A stretch of 33,494 nt of DNA, from positions 1 through 33,494 of the forward strand of contig NZ_JYKA01000030.1 of assembly GCF_001676875.1 (NCBI RefSeq), given 5' to 3'. Positions 7,980-15,240 of this stretch are shown in pieces (position 1 is the stretch's first letter; each line of letters opens with the position of its first letter). The translations under genes were made by a program, and so were the position numbers. Under the pieces are notes generated by a model. The model worked only from the letters and a program-made list of their open reading frames with translations, was not told the DNA's origin and did no database searches. The DNA comes from Chromobacterium subtsugae (GTDB lineage Bacteria; Pseudomonadota; Gammaproteobacteria; Burkholderiales; Chromobacteriaceae).

Positions 7980-8686
7980 TGATCGCCGCCCATCTCCCGG
8001 ACATCAGCCGTCTGGCCAGCCTGCTGGCCGACCCCGGCCGCGCCCGCATGCTGCTGTTGCTGCTGGACGGCAGGAGCTATCCGGCCAGCGAACTGGCTCA
8101 GCACGCCGGCCTCAGCGCCCAGGCCGCCAGCAACCACCTGGCCAAACTGCTGCAAGGCGGCGCGGTGAAAGTGGAGCGGCACGGCCGCCATCGCTACTAT
8201 CTGCTGGCCAATGCCGCCATCGCCCAGGCGTTGGAGGCGCTCAGCGCGGCGGCGCATGGCCACGATCTGGCCAAGCCGGCGGCCAGCCGGGTGGCGCCGA
8301 CGCTCAGGCTGGCGCGCACCTGCTACGACCACTTGGCCGGCAAACTGGGCATCGCCGTCGCCGACGGCATGCAGGCGAGCGGCTGGCTGGCGCTGAACGG
8401 GGAGAGGCAGTTCGAAGTCACCGCGGCGGGGCGCGGCTGGTTCGCCGAGGCGTTGGGCGTGGCCGAGCCGGCGAGCGGCCGCCGGCCGCAGGCGCGCGCC
8501 TGCCTGGACTGGAGCGAGCGGCGGCCGCACCTGGCCGGCGCCTATGGCGCGGCGCTATGCCGGGAGTTTCTGGCGCGCAGCTGGGTGGAGCGGCGGCAGG
8601 ATAGCCGCGCGCTGAGAATCACGCCGGCCGGGCTCGCCTTCTTGCGCGAGCAATGGGGCATCCGGCCGGAAACGCTGGCGGAATAG
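7979..8686 (+). CDS. ArsR-family winged-helix transcriptional regulator
   Basis: The 235-residue protein has an N-terminal winged helix: ARMLLLLLDGRSYPASELAQHAGLSAQAASNHLAKLLQGGAVKVERHGRHRYYLL (about residues 22-76). This is the ArsR/HTH_20 arrangement. The long C-terminal half, ending in LRITPAGLAFLREQWG, has no clear metal-binding ELCVCD motif, so a metal sensor role is unlikely and a small-molecule or redox signal is more probable. GGAG lies six bases before the ATG. It is divergent from the DUF6058-P450-ABM operon and is its likely local regulator. Confidence 0.85.
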   Translation: MIAAHLPDISRLASLLADPGRARMLLLLLDGRSYPASELAQHAGLSAQAASNHLAKLLQGGAVKVERHGRHRYYLLANAAIAQALEALSAAAHGHDLAKPAASRVAPTLRLARTCYDHLAGKLGIAVADGMQASGWLALNGERQFEVTAAGRGWFAEALGVAEPASGRRPQARACLDWSERRPHLAGAYGAALCREFLARSWVERRQDSRALRITPAGLAFLREQWGIRPETLAE

Positions 8687-8692
8687 TCCGCC

Positions 8693-9088
8693 TCAGGCGG
8701 TCAGCCGCTCGGCGAAGCCTTCCGGGATGGCCGGGCGGCCGCGCTCGTTGATGGCGGTACCGATCACCAAGCCATCCAGCGCCACCTTGCCGTCGGCCTG
8801 GCGGATCACTTGCTGGCGAAAACCGAAACGCACTTTGGAAACAGCCTCGAACGCCACGGTGACGATGAATTGGTCGCCGCTGGTCAGCGAAGCCTTGTAA
8901 TCCATTTCCGAACGCACCACCACCAGATTGACCTTGTCGCGCGCCAGCTGGGCGAAGTCTATGCCCTTGGCCAGCAGAAACTCATGGCGGGCATGTTCCA
9001 GGTAATTGAAATACACGCCGTTGTTGACGATGCCCTGCATGTCGCATTCGTAGTCGCGCACCTTGAATTCAACGGAAAAAACCGACAT
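8693..9088 (-). CDS. Acyl-CoA thioesterase, hotdog fold (YbgC/FadM type)
   Basis: The 131-residue product starts MSVFSVEFKVRDYECDM and contains the 4HBT signature YECDMQGIVNNGVYFNYLEHARHEFL, with Asp16 in the place of the catalytic acid. Enzymes of this group hydrolyse acyl-CoA or acyl-carrier-protein thioesters in the cytoplasm; the chain specificity cannot be read from sequence. The ATG at 9088 has AAGGAAG six bases upstream and gives the usual family length; the open frame further upstream is Arg/Pro-rich and not part of the protein. It converges on the ArsR gene with a six-base gap. Confidence 0.87.
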   Translation of the reverse strand: MSVFSVEFKVRDYECDMQGIVNNGVYFNYLEHARHEFLLAKGIDFAQLARDKVNLVVVRSEMDYKASLTSGDQFIVTVAFEAVSKVRFGFRQQVIRQADGKVALDGLVIGTAINERGRPAIPEGFAERLTA

Positions 9089-9218
9089 CTGACGCTTCCT
9101 TGCTGATGAAATGGAAAGCCCCCGCCCGGCGGCCGCGCGGCGGCGGAAGCGGGGCGGGGAACGGCGGGCAGTTTGGCAGAACGGCGGCGGCAAGGCCAGC
9201 CGTGCCGGAGGCGGCGGT

Positions 9219-9353
9219 TCAGCGCGCGGGAGGAATGGGTGGCTTGGCGGGCGCCGGGCGGTTTATCTTCAGCCACTCCACCCGCGGCAAAGCCTGCTGG
9301 GCGGTTTGCTTCAGCTGCCAGGCCAGCCAGTTTTCATTGCCGGAAAAGATCAT
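9219..9353 (-). CDS. 44-residue microprotein coupled to the DUF2325 gene
   Basis: An ATG at 9353 overlaps the stop of the DUF2325 gene (ATGA) and opens 44 codons ending in TGA at 9219. The product starts MIFSGNENWLAWQLKQTA, continues QQALPRVEWLKINRPAPA and ends with a Pro/Lys/Ala tail. It has three Trp, balanced charge and normal third-position G/C, unlike the Arg/Pro-rich noise in the other frames of this stretch. No homologue is recognised. Coupling suggests it is made with the DUF2325 protein. An alternative is that it is the C-terminal part of a longer DUF2325 protein split by the stop. Confidence 0.55.
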   Translation of the reverse strand: MIFSGNENWLAWQLKQTAQQALPRVEWLKINRPAPAKPPIPPAR

Positions 9354-9646
9354 GCGCTGCGGCTCCAGCCATGGCGGCGCAGCCGCTGTTCCACCGCGGT
9401 GGCGGAGCGGCGGCAGGCCAACACCGGAATCCCCAGCGCGGCGGCGCTGTCGCGGTAATGCCGCATCACGTTGTGGCCGAGGAAGTCGGTCAGCAGGATC
9501 AGCACGTCCGGCTTGCCCGGCAGCGCCGCCTTGCGCTGATGCGCGACGTTGCGCCCGCAGATGTGGCGGGCGATGCGGATATTGTAATGCTGCAGGACTT
9601 CCGGGATATTGCCCAGGCTGTCCGCGCCTACCAGTAGCGCCTCCAT
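9350..9646 (-). CDS. DUF2325 domain protein
   Basis: The 98-residue protein begins MEALLVGADSLGNIPEVLQHY and continues IRIARHICGR with KPDVLILLTDFLGHNVMRHYRDSAAALGIPVL and a final RSATAVEQRLRR. This is the DUF2325 pattern: GAD at the start, a C/H-GR region and a Rossmann-like second half. The function of the family is not established. AGGAGG lies four bases upstream of the ATG. The gene heads a probable operon with the overlapping 44-codon gene. The 208 bases upstream, up to the antiporter gene, include an AT-rich block (about 9690-9765) likely to hold both divergent promoters. Confidence 0.8.
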   Translation of the reverse strand: MEALLVGADSLGNIPEVLQHYNIRIARHICGRNVAHQRKAALPGKPDVLILLTDFLGHNVMRHYRDSAAALGIPVLACRRSATAVEQRLRRHGWSRSA

Positions 9647-9840
9647 CTTGCCTCCTAGCCGTGTCGCACGGATTCAGGTGATGTCCTGACTGTAAATCCC
9701 GCTTGTAATTTCTTCTAGTAATATGAAATTTTAATCCTATCTCTTTTTAATATATAAAGACTGTCTAATGCCGCCGCGCTCGACAGCCCGGACAAAACCC
9801 GCTACCCTCGCCGCCCCGCGCCGTCGCGCATAAGCCACTG

Positions 9841-9856
9841 ATTTGTCTATACAAAT
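9841..9856. promoter_or_regulatory. Palindrome overlapping antiporter start codon
   Basis: ATTTGT ctat ACAAAT is a perfect six-base inverted repeat whose right arm contains the first two bases of the antiporter ATG (9855). There is no clear Shine-Dalgarno sequence in front of that ATG, so the repeat may matter for start-site access, either as an RNA hairpin or as a protein site. Confidence 0.35.
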
Positions 9857-11168
9857 GAATGCCGTTGTCCTTGCCGTGGGCGCCATGCTCACTCTGGCGC
9901 TGCTGCGCACCCACGTCGTCATCAGCCTGCTGCTGGGCGCCCTGATCGGCGGCCTCGCCGGCGGCCTGTCGCTGTCCGCCACGCTGACCGCCTTCAACAA
10001 CGGCATCACCGGCGGCGCCTCGGTGGCGCTGTCCTACGCGCTGCTCGGCGCCTTCGCCGTCGCCATCGCCAAATCCGGCCTGCCGCACGCGATGGCCGAA
10101 CTGGCGGTGAAGCGGCTGGAGCACAGCAGCGGCCACGGCCGGCTGAAATGGACGCTGATCCTGCTGTTGGGCTGCGTCAGCGTCGCCAGCCAGAATCTGG
10201 TGCCGATACACATCGCCTTCATCCCGATGCTGATTCCGCCGCTGCTGTACGTGATGGCGCGGCTGAAGCTGGACCGCCGGCTGGTGGCCTGCGTGATCAC
10301 CTTCGGCCTGGTGACGCCCTATATGGTGTTCCCGGTGGGTTTCGGCGACATCTATCTGAAGCAGATCCTGCTGGGCAACGCCGCCAAGGCCGGCATGGAC
10401 ATCCGCGGCATCAACGTGATGCACGCGATGGCGATCCCGGCGCTGGGCATGGTGGCCGGCTTGCTGTCGGCGGTGCTGGTCAGCTACCGCAAGCCGCGCC
10501 AGTATTCGCTGGGCAAAATAGAAAACGCCGAGCGCACCCGCGCCCGCGTCAGCCCCAAGTCGCTGGCCACCGCGCTGGCGGCCATCGTCGCGGCGTTCTC
10601 GGTGCAGCTGTACACCGGCTCGATGATCATGGGCGCGCTGGCCGGCTTCCTGCTGTTCCTCGCCACCGGGGTGGTCAAGTGGAAGGACGCCGACGGCGTG
10701 TTCAACGAAGGCATGAAGATGATGGCGATGGTGGGCTTCACCATGATCACCTCGCAAGGCTTCGCCGAAGTGCTGCGCGCCACCGGCGAGATCGCCCCGC
10801 TGGTCAAGGCCGGCGCCGCGCTGTTCGAAGGCCAGCGCCCGCTGGCGGCGCTGGCGATGCTGGCCATCGGCATGACGGTGACGCTGGGCATAGGCTCGTC
10901 GTTCTCCACCGTGCCCATCCTCACCGCCATCTACGTGCCGCTGTGCGCGCACCTGGGCTTTTCGCCGCTGGCCACCGTGTCCATCATCGGCACCGCCGGC
11001 GCCTTGGGCGACGCCGGCTCGCCGGCATCCGACTCCACCATGGGGCCGACTTCCGGCCTGAACCTGGACGGCCAGCACGACCACATCCGCGACACGGTGA
11101 TCCCCACCTTCCTGCACTTCAACCTGCCCTTGATGGCGGCCGGCTGGATCGCGGCGATGGTGTTGTAG
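9855..11168 (+). CDS. Na+/H+ antiporter family membrane protein (YuiF/NhaC-like)
   Basis: The 437-residue inner-membrane protein has about a dozen hydrophobic segments and the pattern of the Na+/H+ antiporter superfamily: an N-terminal block with LSLSATLTAFNNGITGGASVALSYALLGAFAVAIA, a central SQNLVPIHIAFIPMLIPPLL, and a C-terminal GTAGALGDAGSPASDSTMGPTSGLN motif. Relatives are annotated as antiporters or as amino acid (histidine) permeases, so substrate is open. ATG 9855 is preferred over the TTG at 9843; neither has a strong ribosome site. slyX follows ten bases after the stop and may be cotranscribed. Confidence 0.85.
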   Translation: MNAVVLAVGAMLTLALLRTHVVISLLLGALIGGLAGGLSLSATLTAFNNGITGGASVALSYALLGAFAVAIAKSGLPHAMAELAVKRLEHSSGHGRLKWTLILLLGCVSVASQNLVPIHIAFIPMLIPPLLYVMARLKLDRRLVACVITFGLVTPYMVFPVGFGDIYLKQILLGNAAKAGMDIRGINVMHAMAIPALGMVAGLLSAVLVSYRKPRQYSLGKIENAERTRARVSPKSLATALAAIVAAFSVQLYTGSMIMGALAGFLLFLATGVVKWKDADGVFNEGMKMMAMVGFTMITSQGFAEVLRATGEIAPLVKAGAALFEGQRPLAALAMLAIGMTVTLGIGSSFSTVPILTAIYVPLCAHLGFSPLATVSIIGTAGALGDAGSPASDSTMGPTSGLNLDGQHDHIRDTVIPTFLHFNLPLMAAGWIAAMVL

Positions 11169-11178
11169 AATAGGCGCC

Positions 11179-11391
11179 ATGGATACCGATATCGACACCC
11201 GCCTGGCCGAGCTGGAAGTGAAGCTGGCGTTCCAGGACGAGCTGCTGGACGCGCTGAACGCCACCGTGGCGCGCCAGCAAAAGGAAATGGAATTGCTGCA
11301 ACAGCAGATGCGGCTGCTGTACCAGCAGCTGCGCAGCAGCCAGCCGGACAACGGCGCCGGCGGCGGCCACGAGATTCCGCCGCACTACTGA
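11179..11391 (+). CDS. slyX: SlyX-like coiled-coil protein
   Basis: The 70-residue protein starts MDTDIDTRLAELEVKLAFQD and has continuous heptad-like spacing through ELLDALNATVARQQKEMELLQQQMRLLYQQL, ending in the typical proline/His tail (EIPPHY). Length and sequence match the SlyX family, a small coiled-coil protein of unknown molecular function. It follows the antiporter gene by ten bases. Confidence 0.9.
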   Translation: MDTDIDTRLAELEVKLAFQDELLDALNATVARQQKEMELLQQQMRLLYQQLRSSQPDNGAGGGHEIPPHY

Positions 11392-11401
11392 GCGCCCGGC
11401 G

Positions 11402-11865
11402 ATGGCCCAGCATCCGCAGACTTCGCCCGCGCCATCCGGCCGCCGCTGGGCGATTGCGGCTGGGCGATAGGCGGCAGCACGCTGCTGGCGGAAGCCGGCC
11501 TCGCGCTGCAACCGCGCGACCTGGACCTCGTCTGCAGCGAGGCGGCCTTTCCCGCCGCCTACCGCGCGCTGGCGGCGCGGGCGCGCGACATCACCCCGGC
11601 TCCCCATCCTCGCTTCGCCACCGCGCGCTTCGCCCGTTTCGAAACCCCGGACGGCCTGCAGATAGACCTGATGGCCGGGCTGCGCATCCGCTCGACCGAC
11701 GGCATTCATGATCATCCGTTCCGGCAGGACGCCATCCGCTGGCGCGGCGGCCTGCCCTGGTGTCCGCTGCGCGGCTGGCTGGACATGTACCGGCAAATGG
11801 GGCGGGAAGAACGGGCGCGGCAGATTGAGCGCCTGCTGGCGGACCCGGCGGCGCGCCTCATCTGA
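11402..11865 (+). pseudogene. Nucleotidyltransferase-like gene lacking an in-frame start
   Basis: From about 11416 one frame reads ADFARAIRPPLGDCGWAIGG then STLLAEAGLALQPRDLDLV, and it stays open to TGA at 11863-11865. The GGS followed by DLDLV is the pattern of minimal nucleotidyltransferases (GS-x10-DxD type). This frame is the same as slyX and begins right after the slyX stop with no ATG, GTG or TTG. The nearest ATG (11402, MAQHP) is in another frame and stops at TAG 11468-11470. Adding one base between 11411 and 11416 would join MAQHP to ADFARAIRPP. So it is either a recently frameshifted gene, a sequence error, or a gene with an unusual start. Protein-like sequence continues to the end (WRGGLPWCPLRGWLDMYRQM), so decay is recent if real. 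Confidence 0.6.
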
Positions 11866-12042
11866 AAACCGCAATTGCTAATTCGAAATGCCGATAACAA
11901 ACCATTGATTTTAAAAGTATTTATAGCGCAAATACTCCCGTTTGGCCGCTGTCCCTCCGCCCACTATCGCCGTCGTCCCTCCCCAGCTACTCTGGCCTTG
12001 TACCGCCGCGCTTCATCGCGCCAATCCACCCAGGGGCAAACC

Positions 12043-12084
12043 ATGACGTCCAACTTCGCCGCGCGCCGCGCAGCCTGCTGTTGA
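12043..12084 (+). CDS. Possible 13-codon leader peptide
   Basis: An ATG with GGGG seven bases upstream opens 13 codons (MTSNFAARRAACC) ending 25 bases before the next gene. It has a ribosome site and ends in two Cys codons, which could link translation to cysteine supply, but this could equally be chance. The rest of the 244-base gap (11866-12109) is AT-rich at its start and then without clear signals. Confidence 0.25.
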   Translation: MTSNFAARRAACC

Positions 12085-12109
12085 TTCCCACTCTTCTCAG
12101 GAGCACGAC

Positions 12110-12616
12110 ATGGCACACCCCATCGCAGTCAATGTCCCGGCCAAACAGGAAATCGAAGCCGTCGACGGCGTGGTCAAGCAATTGAAGGAGTATCAGTCCA
12201 AGAATTGGGCCATCGGCCTGAACGGCGACAACCTGGCGCCGGACAGCTTCCTGGCCTTCTTCACCGAGCGCCAGCTGCCGTTCAGCTACTACGTGCGCGC
12301 CCAGGGCGTCAGCGTCGGCGAGCCGGCCGCCTACCAGATCAATACCGACACGCTGAACCATTATGTCGGCCTGATCCGCAGCTCGGAAGGCATCGCCGTC
12401 CACGGCGTGATAGAACAGCTGAACCGCTACAAGGCCAATAACTGGGCGATCGGCCTGAACGGCACCACGCTGCAGCCGGACGACTTCCTGCCGTTCTTCG
12501 ACACCCGCGGCGTGGCCTTCGCCTACTACGTGCGCAGCGGCGGCGTCGAACTGGGCGCGCCCAGCGCCTACGATGCCAATATCAAGGCGCTGCAACAGTA
12601 TCTGCAACAGCTGTAA
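12110..12616 (+). CDS. Protein of two tandem copies of an unrecognised 70-residue domain
   Basis: The 168-residue protein has two units offset by 79 residues. Unit 1 (about 20-89) contains KQLKEYQSKNWAIGLNGDNL and FSYYVRAQGVSVGEPAAY; unit 2 (about 99-168) contains EQLNRYKANNWAIGLNGTTL and FAYYVRSGGVELGAPSAY. NWAIGLNG, the FL-x-FF and the YYVR segments are invariant. There is no signal peptide or membrane segment. GGAG lies seven bases before the ATG, and a strong terminator follows the stop, so the gene is a monocistronic unit. I do not recognise the family; the aromatic, glycine-rich repeated core suggests a small binding domain, but no function can be stated. Confidence 0.85.
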   Translation: MAHPIAVNVPAKQEIEAVDGVVKQLKEYQSKNWAIGLNGDNLAPDSFLAFFTERQLPFSYYVRAQGVSVGEPAAYQINTDTLNHYVGLIRSSEGIAVHGVIEQLNRYKANNWAIGLNGTTLQPDDFLPFFDTRGVAFAYYVRSGGVELGAPSAYDANIKALQQYLQQL

Positions 12617-12626
12617 CCGCCGCTCG

Positions 12627-12664
12627 CTCGCCGCCCGTTTCCAATAGCGGGCGGCGAGTCTTTT
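12627..12664 (+). terminator. Rho-independent terminator after duplicated-domain gene
   Basis: Perfect 11-base arms CTCGCCGCCCG and CGGGCGGCGAG enclose a ten-base loop and are followed by TCTTTTC, eleven bases after the stop codon. Confidence 0.85.
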
Positions 12665-12817
12665 CGCATTTCCAAAGAAATAATTCATGCCTGAAACATG
12701 AATTCATTTAATCCGTGCATTTCCAAACATGGACTGGCAAAATGCCGCGCCGCATGCCGAACCATGTCCATACATGTTGAATTAACTCCCTCTTCAATGC
12801 ATCCCATTAAGATAAAT

Positions 12818-12832
12818 TGACTGTATGAGTCA
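12818..12832. promoter_or_regulatory. Inverted repeat upstream of lipoprotein gene
   Basis: TGACT gtatg AGTCA lies 58 bases before the lipoprotein ATG in an AT-rich gap (12665-12890) of low coding potential. TTGACT at 12817-12822 could serve as a -35 hexamer, but no good -10 is found at the right distance. Confidence 0.3.
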
Positions 12833-12890
12833 TTGGGCGCGCGCTTCTTAAAATAACAACTCTCGCTCCGTGAGACGCAAGGAAATACCC

Positions 12891-13583
12891 ATGCTGTGGA
12901 AAAAATTAGCCGTTCCCGCCGCTGTTCTTTTAGCCGCATTGCTGACAGGATGCGCGACTCCGACCAAGATGGCCATGTCGGAAAACCCCGCAGCCAAGCC
13001 ATCCCAGGATAAAGCGGTATATTTGATGACGGCCACCATCAAAAATGCGTACAAGCCATCCTTCCAACCCGATCTGCTGGTGACCCATTTTGAAAAAAAT
13101 GGCGGCGCCACCTCGGCGGACCGAATCAATTTCGTGATGGATGAACTGGCGAAAAATAAAAATGACGCGGCAAAAGACGGGCATTCCTATTTGCTTCGCT
13201 TCGAGCTGGACAAAGGCAAATATAATCTTCGCGGCATGACTGCGATGGCCAATGCCTTTATTGTCATCGGCAATTTCTTTATCCCGCTGCATCAAGAACT
13301 CAATGCCAACGAGCCAGGCCTGTATTACCTTGGCCATGTGCAGGCGGACGTCCGCGAACGCCAGGGAAATGAATTCCGCGCCGGCCCGCCGATCCCGCTG
13401 ATCGACCAAGCCGCTACCGGCGCCTCCGGCGGCACATTCGACGTGGCGATCCAGGACGCGTGGGAAACCGATGAAGCCAAGTTCCGCAAACGCTTCCCGG
13501 GCCTCGCCGACCAAACCATCCACAAAGCCATCCTGCCGCCGTTTGATCGCGCCGCCGCGCAGAAATGGTGGGAAGACCACTAA
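12891..13583 (+). CDS. Putative outer-membrane lipoprotein of unknown function
   Basis: The 230-residue protein has a lipoprotein signal (MLWKKLAVPAAVLLAALLTGC) with lipobox LLTGC and Cys21 as the predicted lipidated residue; Ala, not Asp, follows it, which fits sorting to the outer membrane. The mature part includes DKAVYLMTATIKNAYKPSFQPDLLVTHFE, a hydrophobic stretch AMANAFIVIGNFFIPLH, and a C-terminal RFPGLADQTIHKAILPPFDR. No family is recognised. ATG 12891 is chosen over the upstream ATG at 12870 because AAGGAA lies upstream of it and the signal peptide starts there. Codon use is more A/T-rich than in neighbouring genes, which may point to horizontal acquisition. Confidence 0.85.
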   Translation: MLWKKLAVPAAVLLAALLTGCATPTKMAMSENPAAKPSQDKAVYLMTATIKNAYKPSFQPDLLVTHFEKNGGATSADRINFVMDELAKNKNDAAKDGHSYLLRFELDKGKYNLRGMTAMANAFIVIGNFFIPLHQELNANEPGLYYLGHVQADVRERQGNEFRAGPPIPLIDQAATGASGGTFDVAIQDAWETDEAKFRKRFPGLADQTIHKAILPPFDRAAAQKWWEDH

Positions 13584-13639
13584 ACGTCGGCAGCGAAGCC
13601 ATCACCCACTGCGGCGGCTGAGCTGATCCGTCGCAATAT

Positions 13640-13667
13640 GGCCCGGCATGCCCGGGCCTTTCTGTTT
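13640..13667 (+). terminator. Rho-independent terminator after lipoprotein gene
   Basis: Arms GGCCCGG and CCGGGCC with loop CATGC are followed by a T-rich run (TTTCTGTTT). It lies 56 bases after the lipoprotein stop. Confidence 0.75.
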
Positions 13668-13749
13668 CAAGCGCGGCACGCCGCTCGCCATCTTCTTGGA
13701 CACTGGCCCATACGCGCGGCATGCTGGCCTATCAAGCTGGCCGGCTAGG

Positions 13750-14244
13750 CTATTCCGCCTCGCCCAGCCACTTGTACATCACCAGGCAGTCCACCAAACC
13801 ATGAACGGCGTGGCGATAGGCGCGCGGCAAGCGGCCGACCGTCTCGAAGCCCAGCTTGCTCCACAGCGCCACCGCCGCCGCGTTGCTGGCCACCACGCTG
13901 TTGAACTGCAGCGCCAGAAAACCGCGTTCGCGCGCGCGCCGCTGCGAGTGCTCGCACATCGCCCGCGCCACGCCCTTGCCGCGCGCCGCCGGCGACACCA
14001 TATAGCCGCAGTTGCCGACATGGCCGCCGGGCCCGGCGGCGTTGGCTTTCAGAAAATAGCTGCCGAGAACCGCGCCGTCCTCTTCGGCCAGCCAGGTTTC
14101 CAGCGGCGCCTCGCACCACAGCGCCCGCGCCGCCGCCTCTCCCATCGCCGGGTCGAAAGCGTAAGTCTCTTGCGCCGCGACGATGTCGCGGAATATCGGC
14201 CAGAACGCCGAGAAATCGGCCGGCGTCATCCGCCTGATCAGCAT
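13750..14244 (-). CDS. GNAT family N-acetyltransferase
   Basis: The 164-residue protein starts MLIRRMTPADFSAFWPIFRD and has the GNAT fold signature: GSYFLKANAAGPGGHVGNCGYMVSPAARGKGVARAM, with the acetyl-CoA loop ARGKGVA, then FLALQFNSVVASNAAAVALWSKLGFETVGRLP. Such enzymes transfer an acetyl group from acetyl-CoA to an amine; the VASN-x-AAV-x-LW-x-LGF pattern is common in phosphinothricin/toxin or amino acid acetyltransferases. GGGAGG precedes the ATG by four bases. It lies 19 bases downstream of the EamA transporter gene and is probably in one operon with it. Confidence 0.88.
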   Translation of the reverse strand: MLIRRMTPADFSAFWPIFRDIVAAQETYAFDPAMGEAAARALWCEAPLETWLAEEDGAVLGSYFLKANAAGPGGHVGNCGYMVSPAARGKGVARAMCEHSQRRARERGFLALQFNSVVASNAAAVALWSKLGFETVGRLPRAYRHAVHGLVDCLVMYKWLGEAE

Positions 14245-14263
14245 TTTGCCTCCCGGGTGGCCG

Positions 14264-15187
14264 TCACGCCGCCGGCTGCGACGGAGGATGGTGGTGAGGG
14301 TGCGGCGCCGGATGCGTCATGTCGCCGGACAACAGGCTGGCGCCGGCGATCAGCGCGCCGCCCAGCCATTCCTGCATGCTCATCGCCTCGCCAGCCAGCA
14401 AGTAGGCCGACACCGCGGCGAACACCAGCTCCATCAGCATCAGCGTCATCGCCTGCGTCGCCGGCAGGATGGACAGCCCGTGTTGCGAGATCACGCTGGT
14501 GCACAGCAGCACCACGCCCAGAATGGCCAGGATCAGCCAGCTCTCGGCCGGGATTTCCAGCATCCTGTGCAATTCGCCGCTGCGCAGCAGGCTGACCGCG
14601 CCGATCAGCGCCACCCCGAACCAGATGGTGGCCGACTTCACCGCCACCGGAATGGTGTGCAGCTTGCGGCTGACCACGTTGCCGAAGGCGAAGGCTAGGC
14701 CGCCGGACAGCGCCAGCCACTCGTAGGAGTGGGTCAGCGGCAGCTCGCCCGCCAGCAGCCCCGGCCGGTAGATGAACACGAAACAGCCGAGCAGCGACAG
14801 CGCCACCACCATCCAGCCGCTGCGCGTCAGCCTTTCATGCAGCAGCAACCGCGACAGCAGCGCGGTCCACAGCGGCGACAGGTAGAACAGCAGCAGCACC
14901 CGCATCACCTTCCCTTCCGCCACCGCCATGGTGTAGCTGAAATTGCACCAGCCGAACACCAGCATCAGCAGCAGCAGCGGCGGCTCCAGCCGGAACTCGC
15001 GGCGGTAGACCTTGAAAAACACCGTGACGCCGACCGCGATGGTGATCAGATAGGTGGCCAGCGAAGCCATCGGCACGCTGACGCCGCTGGCCTTCAGGCT
15101 GCGAAACGGATACCACATCAGCGCCCACACCAGCGCGGTGGTGAGGATGCCGGAGGTGGCGAGAAATTTTTGTTTTACAGGTGTCAT
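14264..15187 (-). CDS. EamA/DMT-superfamily transporter
   Basis: The 307-residue inner-membrane protein shows two EamA halves and about ten transmembrane segments: ILTTALVWALMWYPFRSLKASGV at the start, VMRVLLLFYLSPLWTALLSRLLLHERLT at the end of the first half, and QAMTLMLMELVFAAVSAYLLAGEAMSMQEWLGGALIAGASLLS at the end of the second. Such transporters export amino acids or other small metabolites; the substrate is unknown. ATG 15187 (MTPVKQKF) is preferred over the upstream ATG at 15250, which is Arg-rich and overlaps the divergent dapC gene. The tail is His/Pro-rich (HPAPHPHHHPP), a possible metal-binding end. Confidence 0.88.
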   Translation of the reverse strand: MTPVKQKFLATSGILTTALVWALMWYPFRSLKASGVSVPMASLATYLITIAVGVTVFFKVYRREFRLEPPLLLLMLVFGWCNFSYTMAVAEGKVMRVLLLFYLSPLWTALLSRLLLHERLTRSGWMVVALSLLGCFVFIYRPGLLAGELPLTHSYEWLALSGGLAFAFGNVVSRKLHTIPVAVKSATIWFGVALIGAVSLLRSGELHRMLEIPAESWLILAILGVVLLCTSVISQHGLSILPATQAMTLMLMELVFAAVSAYLLAGEAMSMQEWLGGALIAGASLLSGDMTHPAPHPHHHPPSQPAA

Positions 15188-15240
15188 GGCTGTTCTTAAG
15201 ATGATTGATTGCCCGTGCCGAATTTCATGGAGACGCCGCG

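Noticed and set aside
9100-9218. Open frames in several directions in the GC-rich stretch between the thioesterase and the microprotein gene.
   Set aside because: All are Arg/Pro/Gly-rich with no family pattern; treated as non-coding leader of the thioesterase gene.
12685-13002. A minus-strand open frame in the gap before the lipoprotein gene.
   Set aside because: It overlaps the signal peptide of the lipoprotein gene, has no recognisable pattern and no good ribosome site.
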